From contig NZ_JAMXLE010000001.1 in assembly GCF_024055895.1 (NCBI RefSeq), positions 1,993,768-2,057,767 on the forward strand: a stretch of 64,000 nucleotides of DNA. The letters run 5' to 3'. This DNA comes from Rhizobium sp. L1K21 (GTDB lineage Bacteria; Pseudomonadota; Alphaproteobacteria; Rhizobiales; Rhizobiaceae). How positions within the stretch are numbered: the first letter of the stretch is position 1; every line of letters begins with the position of its first letter. Under the pieces are notes generated by a model, which had not been told where the DNA came from, did no database searches, and saw nothing but the letters and a program-made list of their open reading frames with translations. Shown piece by piece: positions 1 to 8,828 of this stretch. The position numbers and the translations under genes were made by a program.

Positions 1-2064
1 CTGCAGGCGAACGCCCTTGCCGCGTGTCATTTCCGGCAGCTGCTCAATGGGGAAGACCAGCATCTTGCGGTTCTCTCCGATGACAGCCACATGATCGCCC
101 TCTACGGGGATGACAAACTTGGCTTCATCGGGATGTGAGACATTCATCACCTGCTTGCCCTTGCGGGTGTTGGCGATCATGTCGCTTTCGGCAACCATGA
201 AACCATTGCCGACATAGGAGGCAAGGATCAGCTTGCGTGCTGGATCATGCACAAAGGCGGTCAGCACATCCTGATCATTTTCCATATCCACCATGATGCG
301 CAACGGCTCGCCATGGCCGCGGCCACCGGGCAGCTTGTCGGCACCCAGCGTATAGGCCTTGCCGCCCGTCGTGACCATGAGGATCTTGTCGGTCGTCTGC
401 GCCGGGAACGCAACCTTCAGCGCATCGCCTTCCTTGAACTGCAGGTTCGACGTGTCGCTCATATGGCCCTTGAGCGCGCGAATCCAGCCCTTCTCGGAAA
501 TCACTACGGTGACCGGTTCTTTCTCGATCATCGCGGTCTGGATGGCTTCCAGGTCAACTTCGACAGCTTCGGCAAACTGCGTGCGGCGGCGGCCGATCTC
601 GGTGGCCTTGGCGAACTTCTTCTTCACCTCGCCGATTTCCCAGGCAACCGTGTTCCACTGTTTATCCTCGGATGCCAAAAGCGCTTCGATGGAAGCCTTT
701 TCTTCCGACAGCTTGTCGAATTCCGTTTTGATCTCGAATTCTTCGAGCTTCGCCAAATTGCGCAAGCGCATGTTGAGGATGGATTCGGCCTGCAGGTCGG
801 TGAGCGTGAAGCGCGCAATCAAAACCTGCTTGGGCTCATCCTCATGGCGAATGATGCGGATCACCTCGTCGATATTGAGGTAGGCAATCAGCAAGCCACC
901 GAGAATTTCAAGTCGGCGCTCAATGGCTGCGAGGCGATGTTTCGATCGGCGGATCAGCACGTCGCGGCGGTGGTCGAGCCATTCGCGCAGCACCTCGTTC
1001 AGCGCCATCACCTTCGGCACCTTGCCCATGCTCAAGACGTTCATGTTGAGCGAGATGCGGCTTTCCAGCTCGGAGAGCTTGAAAAGCGATTCCATCAACA
1101 GCGTCGGATCGACTGTGCGGTTCTTCGGCACCAGCACGAGGCGGATGTCTTCAGCAGATTCGTCGCGTACATCTTCCAGAAGCGGAAGTTTGCGGGCAAT
1201 CAGAAGCTCGGCAATCTTTTCCACCAGGCGGGACTTCTGCACCAGATAGGGAATTTCCGTGATGACGATCTGGTAGCCGCCACGACCCAAATCTTCGGTC
1301 TCCCATTTGGCGCGAACGCGGAAACCGCCCCTGCCCGTCCGGTAGGACTCGATAATCGATGCGCGGCTTTCAACAATGATGCCGCCGGTTGGAAAATCCG
1401 GACCCTGAACGAAGTCGACCAGCTTTTCCACACTCGCGTTGGGATGTTTGATCAGATGCAGTGCGGCATCGCAAAGCTCGTGCGCATTGTGCGGCGGGAT
1501 GGAGGTTGCCATGCCCACGGCAATGCCCGAGGAGCCGTTGGCCAGAAGGTTCGGAAAGGCACCCGGTAGCACGACCGGTTCCTGATCTTCCTCGTTATAG
1601 GTGGGACGGAAATCAACCGCATCCTGATTGATACCTTCCAGAAGGAGGGCTGCAACATCGGTCATGCGCGCTTCGGTGTAACGCATGGCAGCAGCGCTAT
1701 CACCGTCGATATTGCCGAAGTTGCCCTGCCCGTCAACCAGCGGATAGCGGATCGCAAATTCCTGGCTGAGGCGCACCAGTGCATCATAGATCGAGGCATC
1801 GCCATGGGGGTGGAATTTACCCATGACGTCGCCCACGATACGGGCGCATTTTTTGTAGGCCTGACCGGGATCGAGATGCAGCACGCGCATGGCATGGACG
1901 ATGCGGCGATGAACAGGCTTCAGCCCGTCGCGCACATCCGGCAGCGCTCTGTGCATGATGGTGGACAGCGCATAGGCAAGGTAGCGCTCTTCAAGCGCCG
2001 CCTTGAGGTCCACCGGTTCAATCTTGTCGTCTCCGCCATCCGGCGGCAAAAGGCTCTGTCCCAT
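1..2064 (-). CDS. parC: DNA topoisomerase IV subunit A, C-terminal end cut by window edge
   Basis: ParC cuts and passes duplex DNA together with ParE to decatenate daughter chromosomes. I translated 688 codons from the ATG at 2064 with no stop before base 1, so the C-terminal tail is outside the window (family usually about 750 residues). Seen: N-terminal winged-helix region with [12 protein letters not shown] at about residues 85-96, and RYTEAR with the catalytic tyrosine at residue 129; a coiled-coil tower near residues 370-480 and the start of the beta-pinwheel with [21 protein letters not shown]. The position equivalent to E. coli ParC Ser80 is Ala90. It is distinguished from GyrA by the short N-terminus and ParC-like spacing; GyrA is the main alternative. 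Divergent from the secreted protein at 2336. Confidence 0.93.
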   Translation of the reverse strand, partial: MGQSLLPPDGGDDKIEPVDLKAALEERYLAYALSTIMHRALPDVRDGLKPVHRRIVHAMRVLHLDPGQAYKKCARIVGDVMGKFHPHGDASIYDALVRLSQEFAIRYPLVDGQGNFGNIDGDSAAAMRYTEARMTDVAALLLEGINQDAVDFRPTYNEEDQEPVVLPGAFPNLLANGSSGIAVGMATSIPPHNAHELCDAALHLIKHPNASVEKLVDFVQGPDFPTGGIIVESRASIIESYRTGRGGFRVRAKWETEDLGRGGYQIVITEIPYLVQKSRLVEKIAELLIARKLPLLEDVRDESAEDIRLVLVPKNRTVDPTLLMESLFKLSELESRISLNMNVLSMGKVPKVMALNEVLREWLDHRRDVLIRRSKHRLAAIERRLEILGGLLIAYLNIDEVIRIIRHEDEPKQVLIARFTLTDLQAESILNMRLRNLAKLEEFEIKTEFDKLSEEKASIEALLASEDKQWNTVAWEIGEVKKKFAKATEIGRRRTQFAEAVEVDLEAIQTAMIEKEPVTVVISEKGWIRALKGHMSDTSNLQFKEGDALKVAFPAQTTDKILMVTTGGKAYTLGADKLPGGRGHGEPLRIMVDMENDQDVLTAFVHDPARKLILASYVGNGFMVAESDMIANTRKGKQVMNVSHPDEAKFVIPVEGDHVAVIGENRKMLVFPIEQLPEMTRGKGVRLQ

Positions 2065-2335
2065 GCGCTCTGGTTACAAAAAAAGCCGATTCTGCACAAT
2101 CAGTGCGGCGCAATGCCCTGTGGATTAAGGGGTTCAGCATACAGGTTCAGGTCTTTTTGCCACCTTGTTCCATGTCACAGAAAACTCCAACTCCTATCCC
2201 AGTTAGGTTGCACCGTGTTTCCGGGGAAACAGCCAGGAGAATCGATGCCGGGTAGACACCGGCCTTGGATAAGACGCTATGGCTTACATCACAGCCGATG
2301 CTCCTGTAATGTTGCCCAAACCAAGAGGGATATTT
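2065..2335. promoter_or_regulatory. divergent intergenic region parC / secreted hypothetical
   Basis: A 271-base spacer that must carry the promoters of parC (leftward) and of the gene at 2336 (rightward). It holds a perfect 7-bp inverted repeat with a 2-base centre at 2216-2231 (TGTTTCC-GG-GGAAACA) and a good ribosome-binding site (AAGAGGGA) at 2323-2330 for the rightward gene. I see no convincing -35/-10 pair and no small ORF with support. Confidence 0.4.
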
Positions 2336-3538
2336 ATGCGATTTACGAAAACACTCCGCCTGCCGAGCGCCACGGCGCTGGTCGTTATTCTTGCGAGCCC
2401 GGCCTTCGCGCTTGATGGCGATGACCTGATGGCCAAAATCGGGGCAACCTTTGCAGCGCAGGGCGGCACCTTTACCGCCGAAGAGACCGTTGTCGATGGC
2501 GATACGGTGACGGCGAACGGTGTCGTTCTGAACCAGGGCGGCGAGGCCAACAGCAAACTGCCGCTTGGCCAAGTCGTCTTCGAGGGCGTCGAAGAGGACA
2601 ATGGCGGCTATTCCGTAAAGACCGTTCGTTTCGGCGATGTCGATTTGAATGAAAACGATATTCACGTCACGGCAAAGGGTATCGAAATCGACGGGCTGCA
2701 GGTACCAGCAAATGCGGGCATGGAATCACTCGATACATTGCTGTTCTACGATAGCTTCAAGACGGGCCCGGTCAGAGTGGAAAAGGCTGGAAAACACCTT
2801 GCTTCCGTCTCCTCCATTGCCATCAACCTGGACACTGCCGAGGACAAGGCGAGCATGAGCATGGATGGGCACATCGATGGGGTTGAACTTGACCTCACCG
2901 ACATGCCCTCGGTGAAAAGCCAGGCGGTGGTCGATGAGCTCGGTCTGCAACAGGTCTCAGGCGATGTGACGCTCAAGGGCGCCTGGGAAACCGCGACCGG
3001 TAAAATCGATATCAGTGAATATGCATTCGACATGAACGACATCGGCAAACTGAACGTCAAGCTGAGCTTTTCCGGCTATACGCTGCAATTCGCCAAGGCC
3101 ATCCAGGAAGCGCAGGCCGCCATGGCCGCCAACCCGGATAAGAAAGCCGCCAGCGATGCCTTTGGTGTGACGATGTTGGGACTGGTGCAGCAATTGTCTT
3201 TCAACAATGCATCCATCCGCTTCGAAGATGCCTCAATTACCGGTCGGCTGCTGGATTATTTCGGCAAGCAGCAGGGTGTCAGTGGCGAGCAGATGGCGCA
3301 AATTGTGAGTGGAGTCGCGCCGGGAATGCTCGCTCGCTTGAACATGCCGGAGCTGCAGGCACAGATCAGTACGGCGCTGAACACGTTTCTCGACGATCCG
3401 CAAAGCCTCGAGATCAAGGCGGTACCGGCGCAGCCCGTCTCCGGGCCGATGATCATGGGGGCTGCCTTGGCCGCACCGCGAACGCTCCCCAACGTCCTCG
3501 GCGTGACCGTCATAGCAAACGAACAGGCCGGTGAGTGA
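2336..3538 (+). CDS. Conserved exported protein of unknown function
   Basis: A 400-residue protein beginning with a clear Sec signal peptide (positively charged MRFTKTLRL, hydrophobic core, likely cleavage after ASPAFA at about residue 25). The mature part is acidic, lacks further membrane segments, and is rich in alternating beta-type segments with long helices around residues 245-300. I do not recognise a catalytic motif. Similar proteins are, to my knowledge, annotated as periplasmic hypotheticals in rhizobia and Brucella. The ATG at 2336 was chosen over an upstream in-frame start because it has AAGAGGGA 6 bases before it and opens the signal peptide. A strong plus-strand terminator lies 48 bases past the stop, so it is probably monocistronic. 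Confidence 0.75.
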   Translation: MRFTKTLRLPSATALVVILASPAFALDGDDLMAKIGATFAAQGGTFTAEETVVDGDTVTANGVVLNQGGEANSKLPLGQVVFEGVEEDNGGYSVKTVRFGDVDLNENDIHVTAKGIEIDGLQVPANAGMESLDTLLFYDSFKTGPVRVEKAGKHLASVSSIAINLDTAEDKASMSMDGHIDGVELDLTDMPSVKSQAVVDELGLQQVSGDVTLKGAWETATGKIDISEYAFDMNDIGKLNVKLSFSGYTLQFAKAIQEAQAAMAANPDKKAASDAFGVTMLGLVQQLSFNNASIRFEDASITGRLLDYFGKQQGVSGEQMAQIVSGVAPGMLARLNMPELQAQISTALNTFLDDPQSLEIKAVPAQPVSGPMIMGAALAAPRTLPNVLGVTVIANEQAGE

Positions 3539-3543
3539 AACGT

Positions 3544-3921
3544 CTATTGCGTGGCGATCCACCAGGTGTTGCCACACATATCGCGAAAGCCCCCGCGACG
3601 GTCGTCGTCGGGGCTTTTTCGTTCCGGTGCCTGAACAGCCACCGCGCCATGGTCCAGCGCCTTGCGATAAACGGCATCAACGTCGCTGACATAGACGTGC
3701 AGATGCGCCTTGTAGCTCCATTCAGGACCGCCTTGGGCGATCATGACGACGGTATCATCAATGCGTATTTCCGCATGCATGAGTGAGCCATCCGGCCGTT
3801 CATAACGCCGCAGCACCGGCGCAGCGAACACAGCGTGCAAGAGTGCAATGACCGCATCCGGATCGTCGCACATCAGATAGGCACTTACGGAATTATAGCC
3901 CTCAGGCTTCCAGTCACTCAT
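3544..3921 (-). CDS. VOC-superfamily (glyoxalase/PhnB-like) protein
   Basis: A 125-residue single vicinal-oxygen-chelate unit. Seen: the beta-alpha-beta-beta-beta pattern with HAEIRIDDTVVMIAQ near residues 48-63, HLHVYVSDVDAVYRKALDHGA near 73-93, and the terminal FRDMCGNTWWIAT typical of PhnB/YdeA-type VOC proteins (glyoxalase/bleomycin-resistance fold). Putative metal ligands are His49, His73/75 and an acidic residue near the end, but the substrate cannot be told from sequence. ATG at 3921 has GGGAGGAT upstream. It is convergent with the exported protein, the two stops only 5 bases apart. Functional alternatives include a metal-free stress protein of the same fold. Confidence 0.8.
   Translation of the reverse strand: MSDWKPEGYNSVSAYLMCDDPDAVIALLHAVFAAPVLRRYERPDGSLMHAEIRIDDTVVMIAQGGPEWSYKAHLHVYVSDVDAVYRKALDHGAVAVQAPERKSPDDDRRGGFRDMCGNTWWIATQ
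3586..3619 (+). terminator. Rho-independent terminator lying inside the convergent VOC gene
   Basis: On the plus strand AAAGCCCC is followed by a 16-base loop region, GGGGCTTT and a T run ending at 3619. It is correctly placed to stop transcription of the gene at 2336-3538, yet it sits within the last codons of the opposite-strand VOC gene. Confidence 0.7.
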
Positions 3922-3965
3922 CTTCGATCCTCCCGCTGGCTTTCAATGATAGCTTGTCCGAGCCA

Positions 3966-3997
3966 ACAAAAAAAGGCGAGCATTACGCCCGCCTTCT
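3966..3997 (-). terminator. Rho-independent terminator of sulP
   Basis: Reading leftward, GGCGGGC-gtaat-GCTCGCC is followed by a run of seven T. It starts 14 bases beyond the stop codon of the SulP transporter gene. Confidence 0.85.
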
Positions 3998-4010
3998 TCG
4001 TTGCAATGGT

Positions 4011-5498
4011 CTAATGCGCGGGAATGGCTGCACCTTCCTTGTCGTGTTCGGCAAAGCGGTCGAGCATATGGGCGCTCGCCTCACTGACACCGATCAGTTC
4101 GACATCTGTTCCACGCCTGCGGAACTTCAAGACCACCTTATCAAGCGCGCCCACGCCGGAAATATCCCAGAAATGGGAATGGGAAACGTCGATGACGACC
4201 TTTTCCACCTGCTCCTGGAAATCAAAGGCGGAGATGAAATATTCGCTGGATGCGAAGAACACTTCACCGACAATCGTGTAGGTGCGCTGGCGCTTCGTCT
4301 CATCCAGTTCGGACTGAACATGAAAGAGGCGGGAGACCTTGGAGGCGAAGAACACGCCGGAGAGCAGAACCCCCACGAGAACGCCCTTGGCGAGGTCGTG
4401 CGTTGCGACCACAGTGACCACTGTCGCCAGCATGACGACCGAGGACTGCCACGGGTTCTTGCGCAGGTCTGTGATTGAACGCCATGAGAACGTGCCGATC
4501 GACACCATGATCATTATCGCCACGAGCGCGGCCATCGGAATGATGCGCACCAGATCGTCGAGCACCAGAATGAGGAAGAGCAGAAACGCGCCGGCCACAA
4601 ATGTGGAAAGGCGTCCCCTGCCCCCAGAGCGCACATTGATCACCGACTGGCCGATCATGGCGCAACCGCCCATGCCGCCAATCAGCGCCGAAACGATGTT
4701 GCTCGAGCCCTGGCCGTAGCATTCACGGTTCTTGTCGCTCGGGGTGTCCGTCATATCGTCAACGATTTGCGCGGTGAGCAGGGATTCCAGAAGCCCCACG
4801 GCTGCGAGCGCCACGGAATAGGGGAAGATGATTTCCAGCGTCTCGAAAGTCCACGGCACATCCGGGAACGCAAACACCGGCAGTGTCGATGGCAGTTCGC
4901 CGAGATCGCCGACCGTGCGAAGATCGAAGCCGCCGCCGAAATAGGCAATTGCGGTAATGACGGCAATGGCCACCAGCGGCGACGGGATGATCGTGGTGAA
5001 GCGCGGCAGGATGAAGATGATGGCAAGGCCGAGCGCGATCATCGGATAGGTGATCATCGGAATGCCATCGCCAATCAATTCGGGCAGCTGGGCCATGAAA
5101 ATCAGGATCGCCAGCGCGTTCACAAAGCCGGTAATCACCGAGCGCGAAACAAACTTCATCAGGCGGCCAAGACCGATAGCACCGGCCACCAGCTGGATAA
5201 GCCCCATGAGGATCGTGGCGGCAATGAGATATTCAAGCCCGTGTTCCTTCACGAGCGATCCCATGAGAACGGCGGTGGCTGCGGTTGCGGCGGAAATCAT
5301 GCCGGGACGTCCACCGAAAAAGGCAGAGGTGCAGGCAATGGCGAAAGAGGCGAAAAGCCCGATTTTGGGATCAACACCGGCGATGACGGAAAACCCGATC
5401 GCTTCAGGAATGAGGGCGAGCGCAACAACAATGCCTGAAAGCACATCGGCGCGGATATTGGAGAACCATTCGTTCTTGTATTTGGTCAAAGAATTCAT
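4011..5498 (-). CDS. SulP/SLC26 family inorganic anion transporter with STAS domain
   Basis: About 495 residues. Residues 1-370 are a SulP transmembrane core: the opening [17 protein letters not shown] motif, [20 protein letters not shown], and [22 protein letters not shown] are characteristic of SLC26 proteins that move sulfate, bicarbonate or related anions across the inner membrane. The C-terminal 120 residues form a STAS domain ([23 protein letters not shown]). The substrate cannot be assigned. The start is uncertain: ATG at 5498 (used) or ATG at 5525; neither has a strong Shine-Dalgarno sequence and both lie downstream of a structured leader (5590-5638). A clean terminator follows. No sulfate-assimilation or carbonic-anhydrase gene is adjacent. 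Confidence 0.9.
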   Translation of the reverse strand: MNSLTKYKNEWFSNIRADVLSGIVVALALIPEAIGFSVIAGVDPKIGLFASFAIACTSAFFGGRPGMISAATAATAVLMGSLVKEHGLEYLIAATILMGLIQLVAGAIGLGRLMKFVSRSVITGFVNALAILIFMAQLPELIGDGIPMITYPMIALGLAIIFILPRFTTIIPSPLVAIAVITAIAYFGGGFDLRTVGDLGELPSTLPVFAFPDVPWTFETLEIIFPYSVALAAVGLLESLLTAQIVDDMTDTPSDKNRECYGQGSSNIVSALIGGMGGCAMIGQSVINVRSGGRGRLSTFVAGAFLLFLILVLDDLVRIIPMAALVAIMIMVSIGTFSWRSITDLRKNPWQSSVVMLATVVTVVATHDLAKGVLVGVLLSGVFFASKVSRLFHVQSELDETKRQRTYTIVGEVFFASSEYFISAFDFQEQVEKVVIDVSHSHFWDISGVGALDKVVLKFRRRGTDVELIGVSEASAHMLDRFAEHDKEGAAIPAH

Positions 5499-5589
5499 CG
5501 GCAAAAAAACAGCAAATTGCGACATCAACCGTTGGACGCGGTGTGCAAAATTCGTTGATATCTGTCGGTTATCTGGCGGATCGGCGGCC

Positions 5590-5638
5590 AGAAGAGCCAC
5601 CCGGGAATCTCACCCGGGTCCTTGTGGATGCGGCTTCT
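5590..5638 (-). promoter_or_regulatory. Structured leader RNA candidate upstream of sulP
   Basis: On the minus strand an inner stem ACCCGGG-tgagatt-CCCGGGT (7 perfect pairs) is enclosed by an outer stem AGAAGCC / GGCTcTTCT with an asymmetric internal loop. An AT-rich promoter-like stretch (TATAAAAT, 5643-5654 region) lies just before it, so the element would form the 5' end of the sulP mRNA, about 90 bases before the start codon. There is no T run after it. A regulatory role is inference. Confidence 0.5.
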
Positions 5639-5663
5639 ATAGTAAGATTTTATATTGCAACGC

Positions 5664-5715
5664 AACAAAAAAAGCCCCTCAGCGCCCGATTTTGCCGTCA
5701 TCGGGCGCTGTGAGC
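5664..5715 (-). terminator. Rho-independent terminator after the 5787-6395 gene
   Basis: Leftward, CAGCGCCCGA pairs perfectly (10 bp) with TCGGGCGCTG around an 11-base loop, followed by AGGGGC and seven T. It separates the hypothetical gene at 5787-6395 from sulP. Confidence 0.85.
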
Positions 5716-5786
5716 TTCAATCTTCATGGCCGGGTGTCATTGACAATACGCAACCGGCATTATGGCCTGAGAAGCGGCTCGCCGCT

Positions 5787-6395
5787 TCAGATCGAGGTTT
5801 CGATCTTCTTCCAGTCCTGTTTAAGCGTCTGGGTCAGCGATGGCTTCGCGCTGACCTTGAGCGGCGACTTGGCCGCGCCGTCCGTCGTTGCGGTTTGCCC
5901 CTGCGCACCGCAATCACCCGCAGAGGCCTTTTGCACCACCGGCTTGCCATGGCCGTCGTAACCATAGCTCATCCTCTCCGTGCATGTCTTTCCGCCCGAG
6001 GTCACGGATACGAAGGAATAACCTTCCGCGCCCTTGGGCATCTTTGCAAGTTGGGCTTCAACAGCGCCGGGCGACTGGATGGTGAAGATCGGAGGTACGA
6101 CTGCCGCCGTCAACAGCGCTGCGGCCTGCCGGTCAAGGGCCTGCGAAATCCGTTCGACCTCCGCAAAAGGCACCACATCGAAGGGGCTTGCCGCATCGTC
6201 TGCAACGGGCCCGGCGTCGAAGCTTACTTTGGGCGGCGTATTGCCGGCATAGCGCACATGGGCGATCTCGCCATCCGGGGCCTGTACGTTCATTTCGTGA
6301 TATTCAATGGCGCGTGCCAGCGCCGGGCCGGTAACCACTGCAGCGACAGCTGTCACTGCTGCACCGATCATCAGAAAATTGCGAAGCTTAGGCAT
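5787..6395 (-). CDS. Exported hypothetical protein
   Basis: A 202-residue protein of unknown function. ATG at 6395 was chosen because a GGAG ribosome-binding site lies 6 bases upstream and it opens a typical signal peptide (MPKLRNFLMIGAAVTAVAAV, cleavage likely after PALA or ARA near residue 28). The mature protein has a proline/alanine-rich middle, two cysteines (in KTCTERMSYGYDG and GDCGAQG) that could form a disulfide in the periplasm, and a lysine-rich C-terminus. No enzymatic motif recognised. It has its own terminator and stands alone between sulP and the chemoreceptor gene. Confidence 0.75.
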   Translation of the reverse strand: MPKLRNFLMIGAAVTAVAAVVTGPALARAIEYHEMNVQAPDGEIAHVRYAGNTPPKVSFDAGPVADDAASPFDVVPFAEVERISQALDRQAAALLTAAVVPPIFTIQSPGAVEAQLAKMPKGAEGYSFVSVTSGGKTCTERMSYGYDGHGKPVVQKASAGDCGAQGQTATTDGAAKSPLKVSAKPSLTQTLKQDWKKIETSI

Positions 6396-6589
6396 ATCAA
6401 TCTCCTTTTCCATTTTGACCGGCGGCCTGCCGTGCCTGGAACCTCCAAGCGACGGCAACCGTCTTTCATTGATCTGACAGTGATCATGTGATGCCCGCCA
6501 TTCGCCCATATTAGGGCCGCCGATGCGGCAGACGGACGCAGTTCTGGGCATTTGGGATTAATTCTTGGTAAGCTTTGCAAATGCCAAAC

Positions 6590-6626
6590 GAAAACGGCCG
6601 GCCGGAGTGCTCCGCCGGCCGTTTTC
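6590..6626 (-). terminator. Rho-independent terminator of chemoreceptor gene (may be bidirectional)
   Basis: AAAACGGCCGGCCGGAG / CTCCGCCGGCCGTTTT forms a long GC-rich hairpin flanked by A and T runs, 20 bases past the stop of the chemoreceptor gene. Because both flanks carry A/T runs it could work on either strand. Confidence 0.8.
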
Positions 6627-6646
6627 AATCATCCTGATCGTGGGGC

Positions 6647-8599
6647 TCAGAATTCTTCCCACTGATCGCTTGCAGACGATCCGCCTGACGCAACTTTCAC
6701 CGGTGCCGGTTTCATCCCCGCGGAACTGGAGGCTTTGGGGCTTGTCGGCGCAGCCATTACCCGTGACGCCTGTCGCAGCATCGTTGCCTGAGCGCTTGCG
6801 CCCGGCAGGTTGAATGCATAAACGATCTGGCGAAGCTTTTCGGTTTCTTCTGCCATCAGTGCGGTCGCGGCAGAGGTTTCCTCCACCATTGCGGCATTTT
6901 CCTGCGTCTTCTGGTCGATGGAGTTGACCGCGGAATTGATCTCGGCAAGTCCCGAAGTCTGCTCTTTCGCAGCTGTTGCAATGTTTTCCATATGCGCGTT
7001 GATATCACGCACGAGGCTTCCGATGGTGACAAGGGCCTCACCGGCCTGGCGAACCAGTTGAACGCCGGAATTGACCTCTTGCGATGAATTCTCGATCAGA
7101 TCCTTGATCTCCTTGGCCGCGGTGCCGGAGCGTTGCGCCAATTCACGCACCTCCTGTGCAACGACGGCAAAGCCCTTTCCAGCTTCACCCGCGCGCGCGG
7201 CCTCGACACCGGCATTGAGCGCCAGAAGGTTGGTCTGGAAGGCAATGTCCTCGATCACCCCAATGATGCTGGAAATCTTTTCCGAAGAGCTTTCGATGCG
7301 ACTCATTGCATGTTCGGCATCGGAAACGATGGCGGAGGAATGTTCCGTGCTCTTGTTCGCCTCACCGGCAATGCGACGCGCTTCCTCCGTCCGTTCCTGC
7401 GAGGTACGCACCGTCGCCGTAATCTGGTCCAGTGCCGCTGCGGTTTCTTCCACGGAGGCTGCCTGGCTTTCGGTGCGTTTGGCAAGCTCAGATGTACCCG
7501 AGGTCAACTCTTCGGTGCTGCCGGTCATGGTCTGCATGCTCGTCGAAATCATGCTCATCGTTTCCGCGAGCTTTTTGACCGACTTGTTCATATCCTGCCG
7601 CAGCGTTTCGAAATCCGCATGGAACGGTTCGTCAAGCGAGAAGGCAAGATCACCGTTGGCAAGCTTGTTCAAACCGTCGCCAAGCATACGCACTGCTTCG
7701 GCGAGTTGATCCTGATAGGCAGCCTTTTCCTGGTCGAGAACCGCCTTTTCACTCTCACTGCGCCGGCGCGCGGCCTCGGCCTCACTTTCGAGCCTGCCCT
7801 TCTCTTCCGCGGCATCGCGGAAAATTTCCGTCGTGCGGGCAATCTCACCCAACTCGTCGCCGCGATCGACAAAGGGAACCGCCGTCTGCAGGTTGCCCGA
7901 AGCGATTTTTTCCATGGCGTTTCGAACGCCAACCACAGCCTTACGGATGGACTGGCCGTGGATGTAGATCAGGATGGCGCAAACAGTCAGAACAAGCACG
8001 CCGAGACCAAGCTGCATCAGAAACGACTGACTGGAGGCGTCTTTGGCGTTCTGCAATGCGCTTGCGGATTCTTCGACCGCCAGATCGTGCAGTTTTTCAA
8101 GGTTGGCGCTCATCTTTTCGCCTTCACCGTCGATGGCATCATCGATGCGGGCGAATTCCTCTTCGGCAGCACCAGCTTCAATCAGAGCCTTCAAATCCAC
8201 CTGAATGGCCTGCACCACGGCATTGATCTGGTTTTCGAGATCTTCAGTCAGTTCCGCAACACCTAGCCGCTCGGACAGTGCTTTTGCCAGTTGGGCATTG
8301 TCGCGCAAGGTCGCGGCGCTGTCTGCAATGATACCAAGCCGTTCAGGGTTAATTGCCCCTTCGCCGCGATCGATGATCGAATCCATGGCGGCGAGAACAA
8401 GCACCAGATTGGCCTTTTGCATATTCTGAACGGCGACCCGCTCGGCCTGAATATCGACCGTTCGTTTCAAGATACCGGTCAGACTTACATTGGCCAAAAA
8501 GGCCGTGATCAATATCAAACATATACCGACGACAGCGGACAGACCGATTGTCAGGAGCCTCGTGCTGATGCTCATTCGTGCACCAAAAAAACCATTCAT
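6647..8599 (-). CDS. Transmembrane methyl-accepting chemotaxis protein
   Basis: A 650-residue classical chemoreceptor. TM1 is near residues 12-34, a periplasmic helical-bundle sensor (about 35-190, acidic, many Ala/Glu) follows, TM2 is near 190-212, then a HAMP domain (about 213-270), a second HAMP-like segment around 290-345, and the long signalling hairpin with the hallmark tip EDIAFQTNLLALNAGVEAARAGE near residues 445-470. The protein ends in QWEEF, a CheR/CheB tether pentapeptide of the xWxxF type. It binds CheA/CheW at the cell pole; its ligand is unknown. ATG at 8599 has GGAGAG upstream. A CtrA-like half-site (8666-8673) lies 67 bases before the start. No other chemotaxis genes adjoin it. 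Confidence 0.95.
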   Translation of the reverse strand: MNGFFGARMSISTRLLTIGLSAVVGICLILITAFLANVSLTGILKRTVDIQAERVAVQNMQKANLVLVLAAMDSIIDRGEGAINPERLGIIADSAATLRDNAQLAKALSERLGVAELTEDLENQINAVVQAIQVDLKALIEAGAAEEEFARIDDAIDGEGEKMSANLEKLHDLAVEESASALQNAKDASSQSFLMQLGLGVLVLTVCAILIYIHGQSIRKAVVGVRNAMEKIASGNLQTAVPFVDRGDELGEIARTTEIFRDAAEEKGRLESEAEAARRRSESEKAVLDQEKAAYQDQLAEAVRMLGDGLNKLANGDLAFSLDEPFHADFETLRQDMNKSVKKLAETMSMISTSMQTMTGSTEELTSGTSELAKRTESQAASVEETAAALDQITATVRTSQERTEEARRIAGEANKSTEHSSAIVSDAEHAMSRIESSSEKISSIIGVIEDIAFQTNLLALNAGVEAARAGEAGKGFAVVAQEVRELAQRSGTAAKEIKDLIENSSQEVNSGVQLVRQAGEALVTIGSLVRDINAHMENIATAAKEQTSGLAEINSAVNSIDQKTQENAAMVEETSAATALMAEETEKLRQIVYAFNLPGASAQATMLRQASRVMAAPTSPKASSSAGMKPAPVKVASGGSSASDQWEEF

Positions 8600-8665
8600 T
8601 ACCGTCTCTCCGCTTATTGGGCCGGATCAAAAAGGCCGCAGCTAAGATCACGATTAAGCTGATGT

Positions 8666-8673
8666 ATGGTTAA
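8666..8673 (-). promoter_or_regulatory. CtrA-like TTAACCAT half-site upstream of chemoreceptor gene
   Basis: TTAACCAT on the minus strand, 67 bases before the ATG of the chemoreceptor, with a second TTAA 12 bases further. This matches the half-motif reported for CtrA in Caulobacter-type alphaproteobacteria; the 12-base spacing is not the full TTAA-N7-TTAA box. Weak on its own. Confidence 0.3.
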
Positions 8674-8767
8674 GATTGCCTTTACAGCCCGCGTCAAATC
8701 CACGCTGATCCCAAGTAACTCCAAGAAGAGTTCTCATCTGAAATCGTTTAAACAGAAGGCAAGAAAC

Positions 8768-8797
8768 AAAAAAGCCCGGCAACACACCGGGCTTTGC
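8768..8797 (-). terminator. Rho-independent terminator of aspS
   Basis: Leftward AAAGCCCGG-tgtgttg-CCGGGCTTTTTTG: an 8-bp stem directly followed by six T, about 32 bases beyond the aspS stop. Confidence 0.85.
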
Positions 8798-8828
8798 GAC
8801 TACGCGGATGAAAGTGCAAGTCTATCTA

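Noticed and set aside
247-1569. Long plus-strand open frame opposite parC
   Set aside because: It is the antisense of parC; its translation has no recognisable domain, while the other strand gives an intact topoisomerase.
7133-8266. Long plus-strand open frame opposite the chemoreceptor
   Set aside because: Shadow of a GC-rich gene; the minus strand encodes a full chemoreceptor with conserved tip.
8600-8767. Possible small RNA before the chemoreceptor gene
   Set aside because: A short AACTC/GAGTT repeat is present, but there is no promoter-terminator pair; the nearby terminator belongs to aspS.
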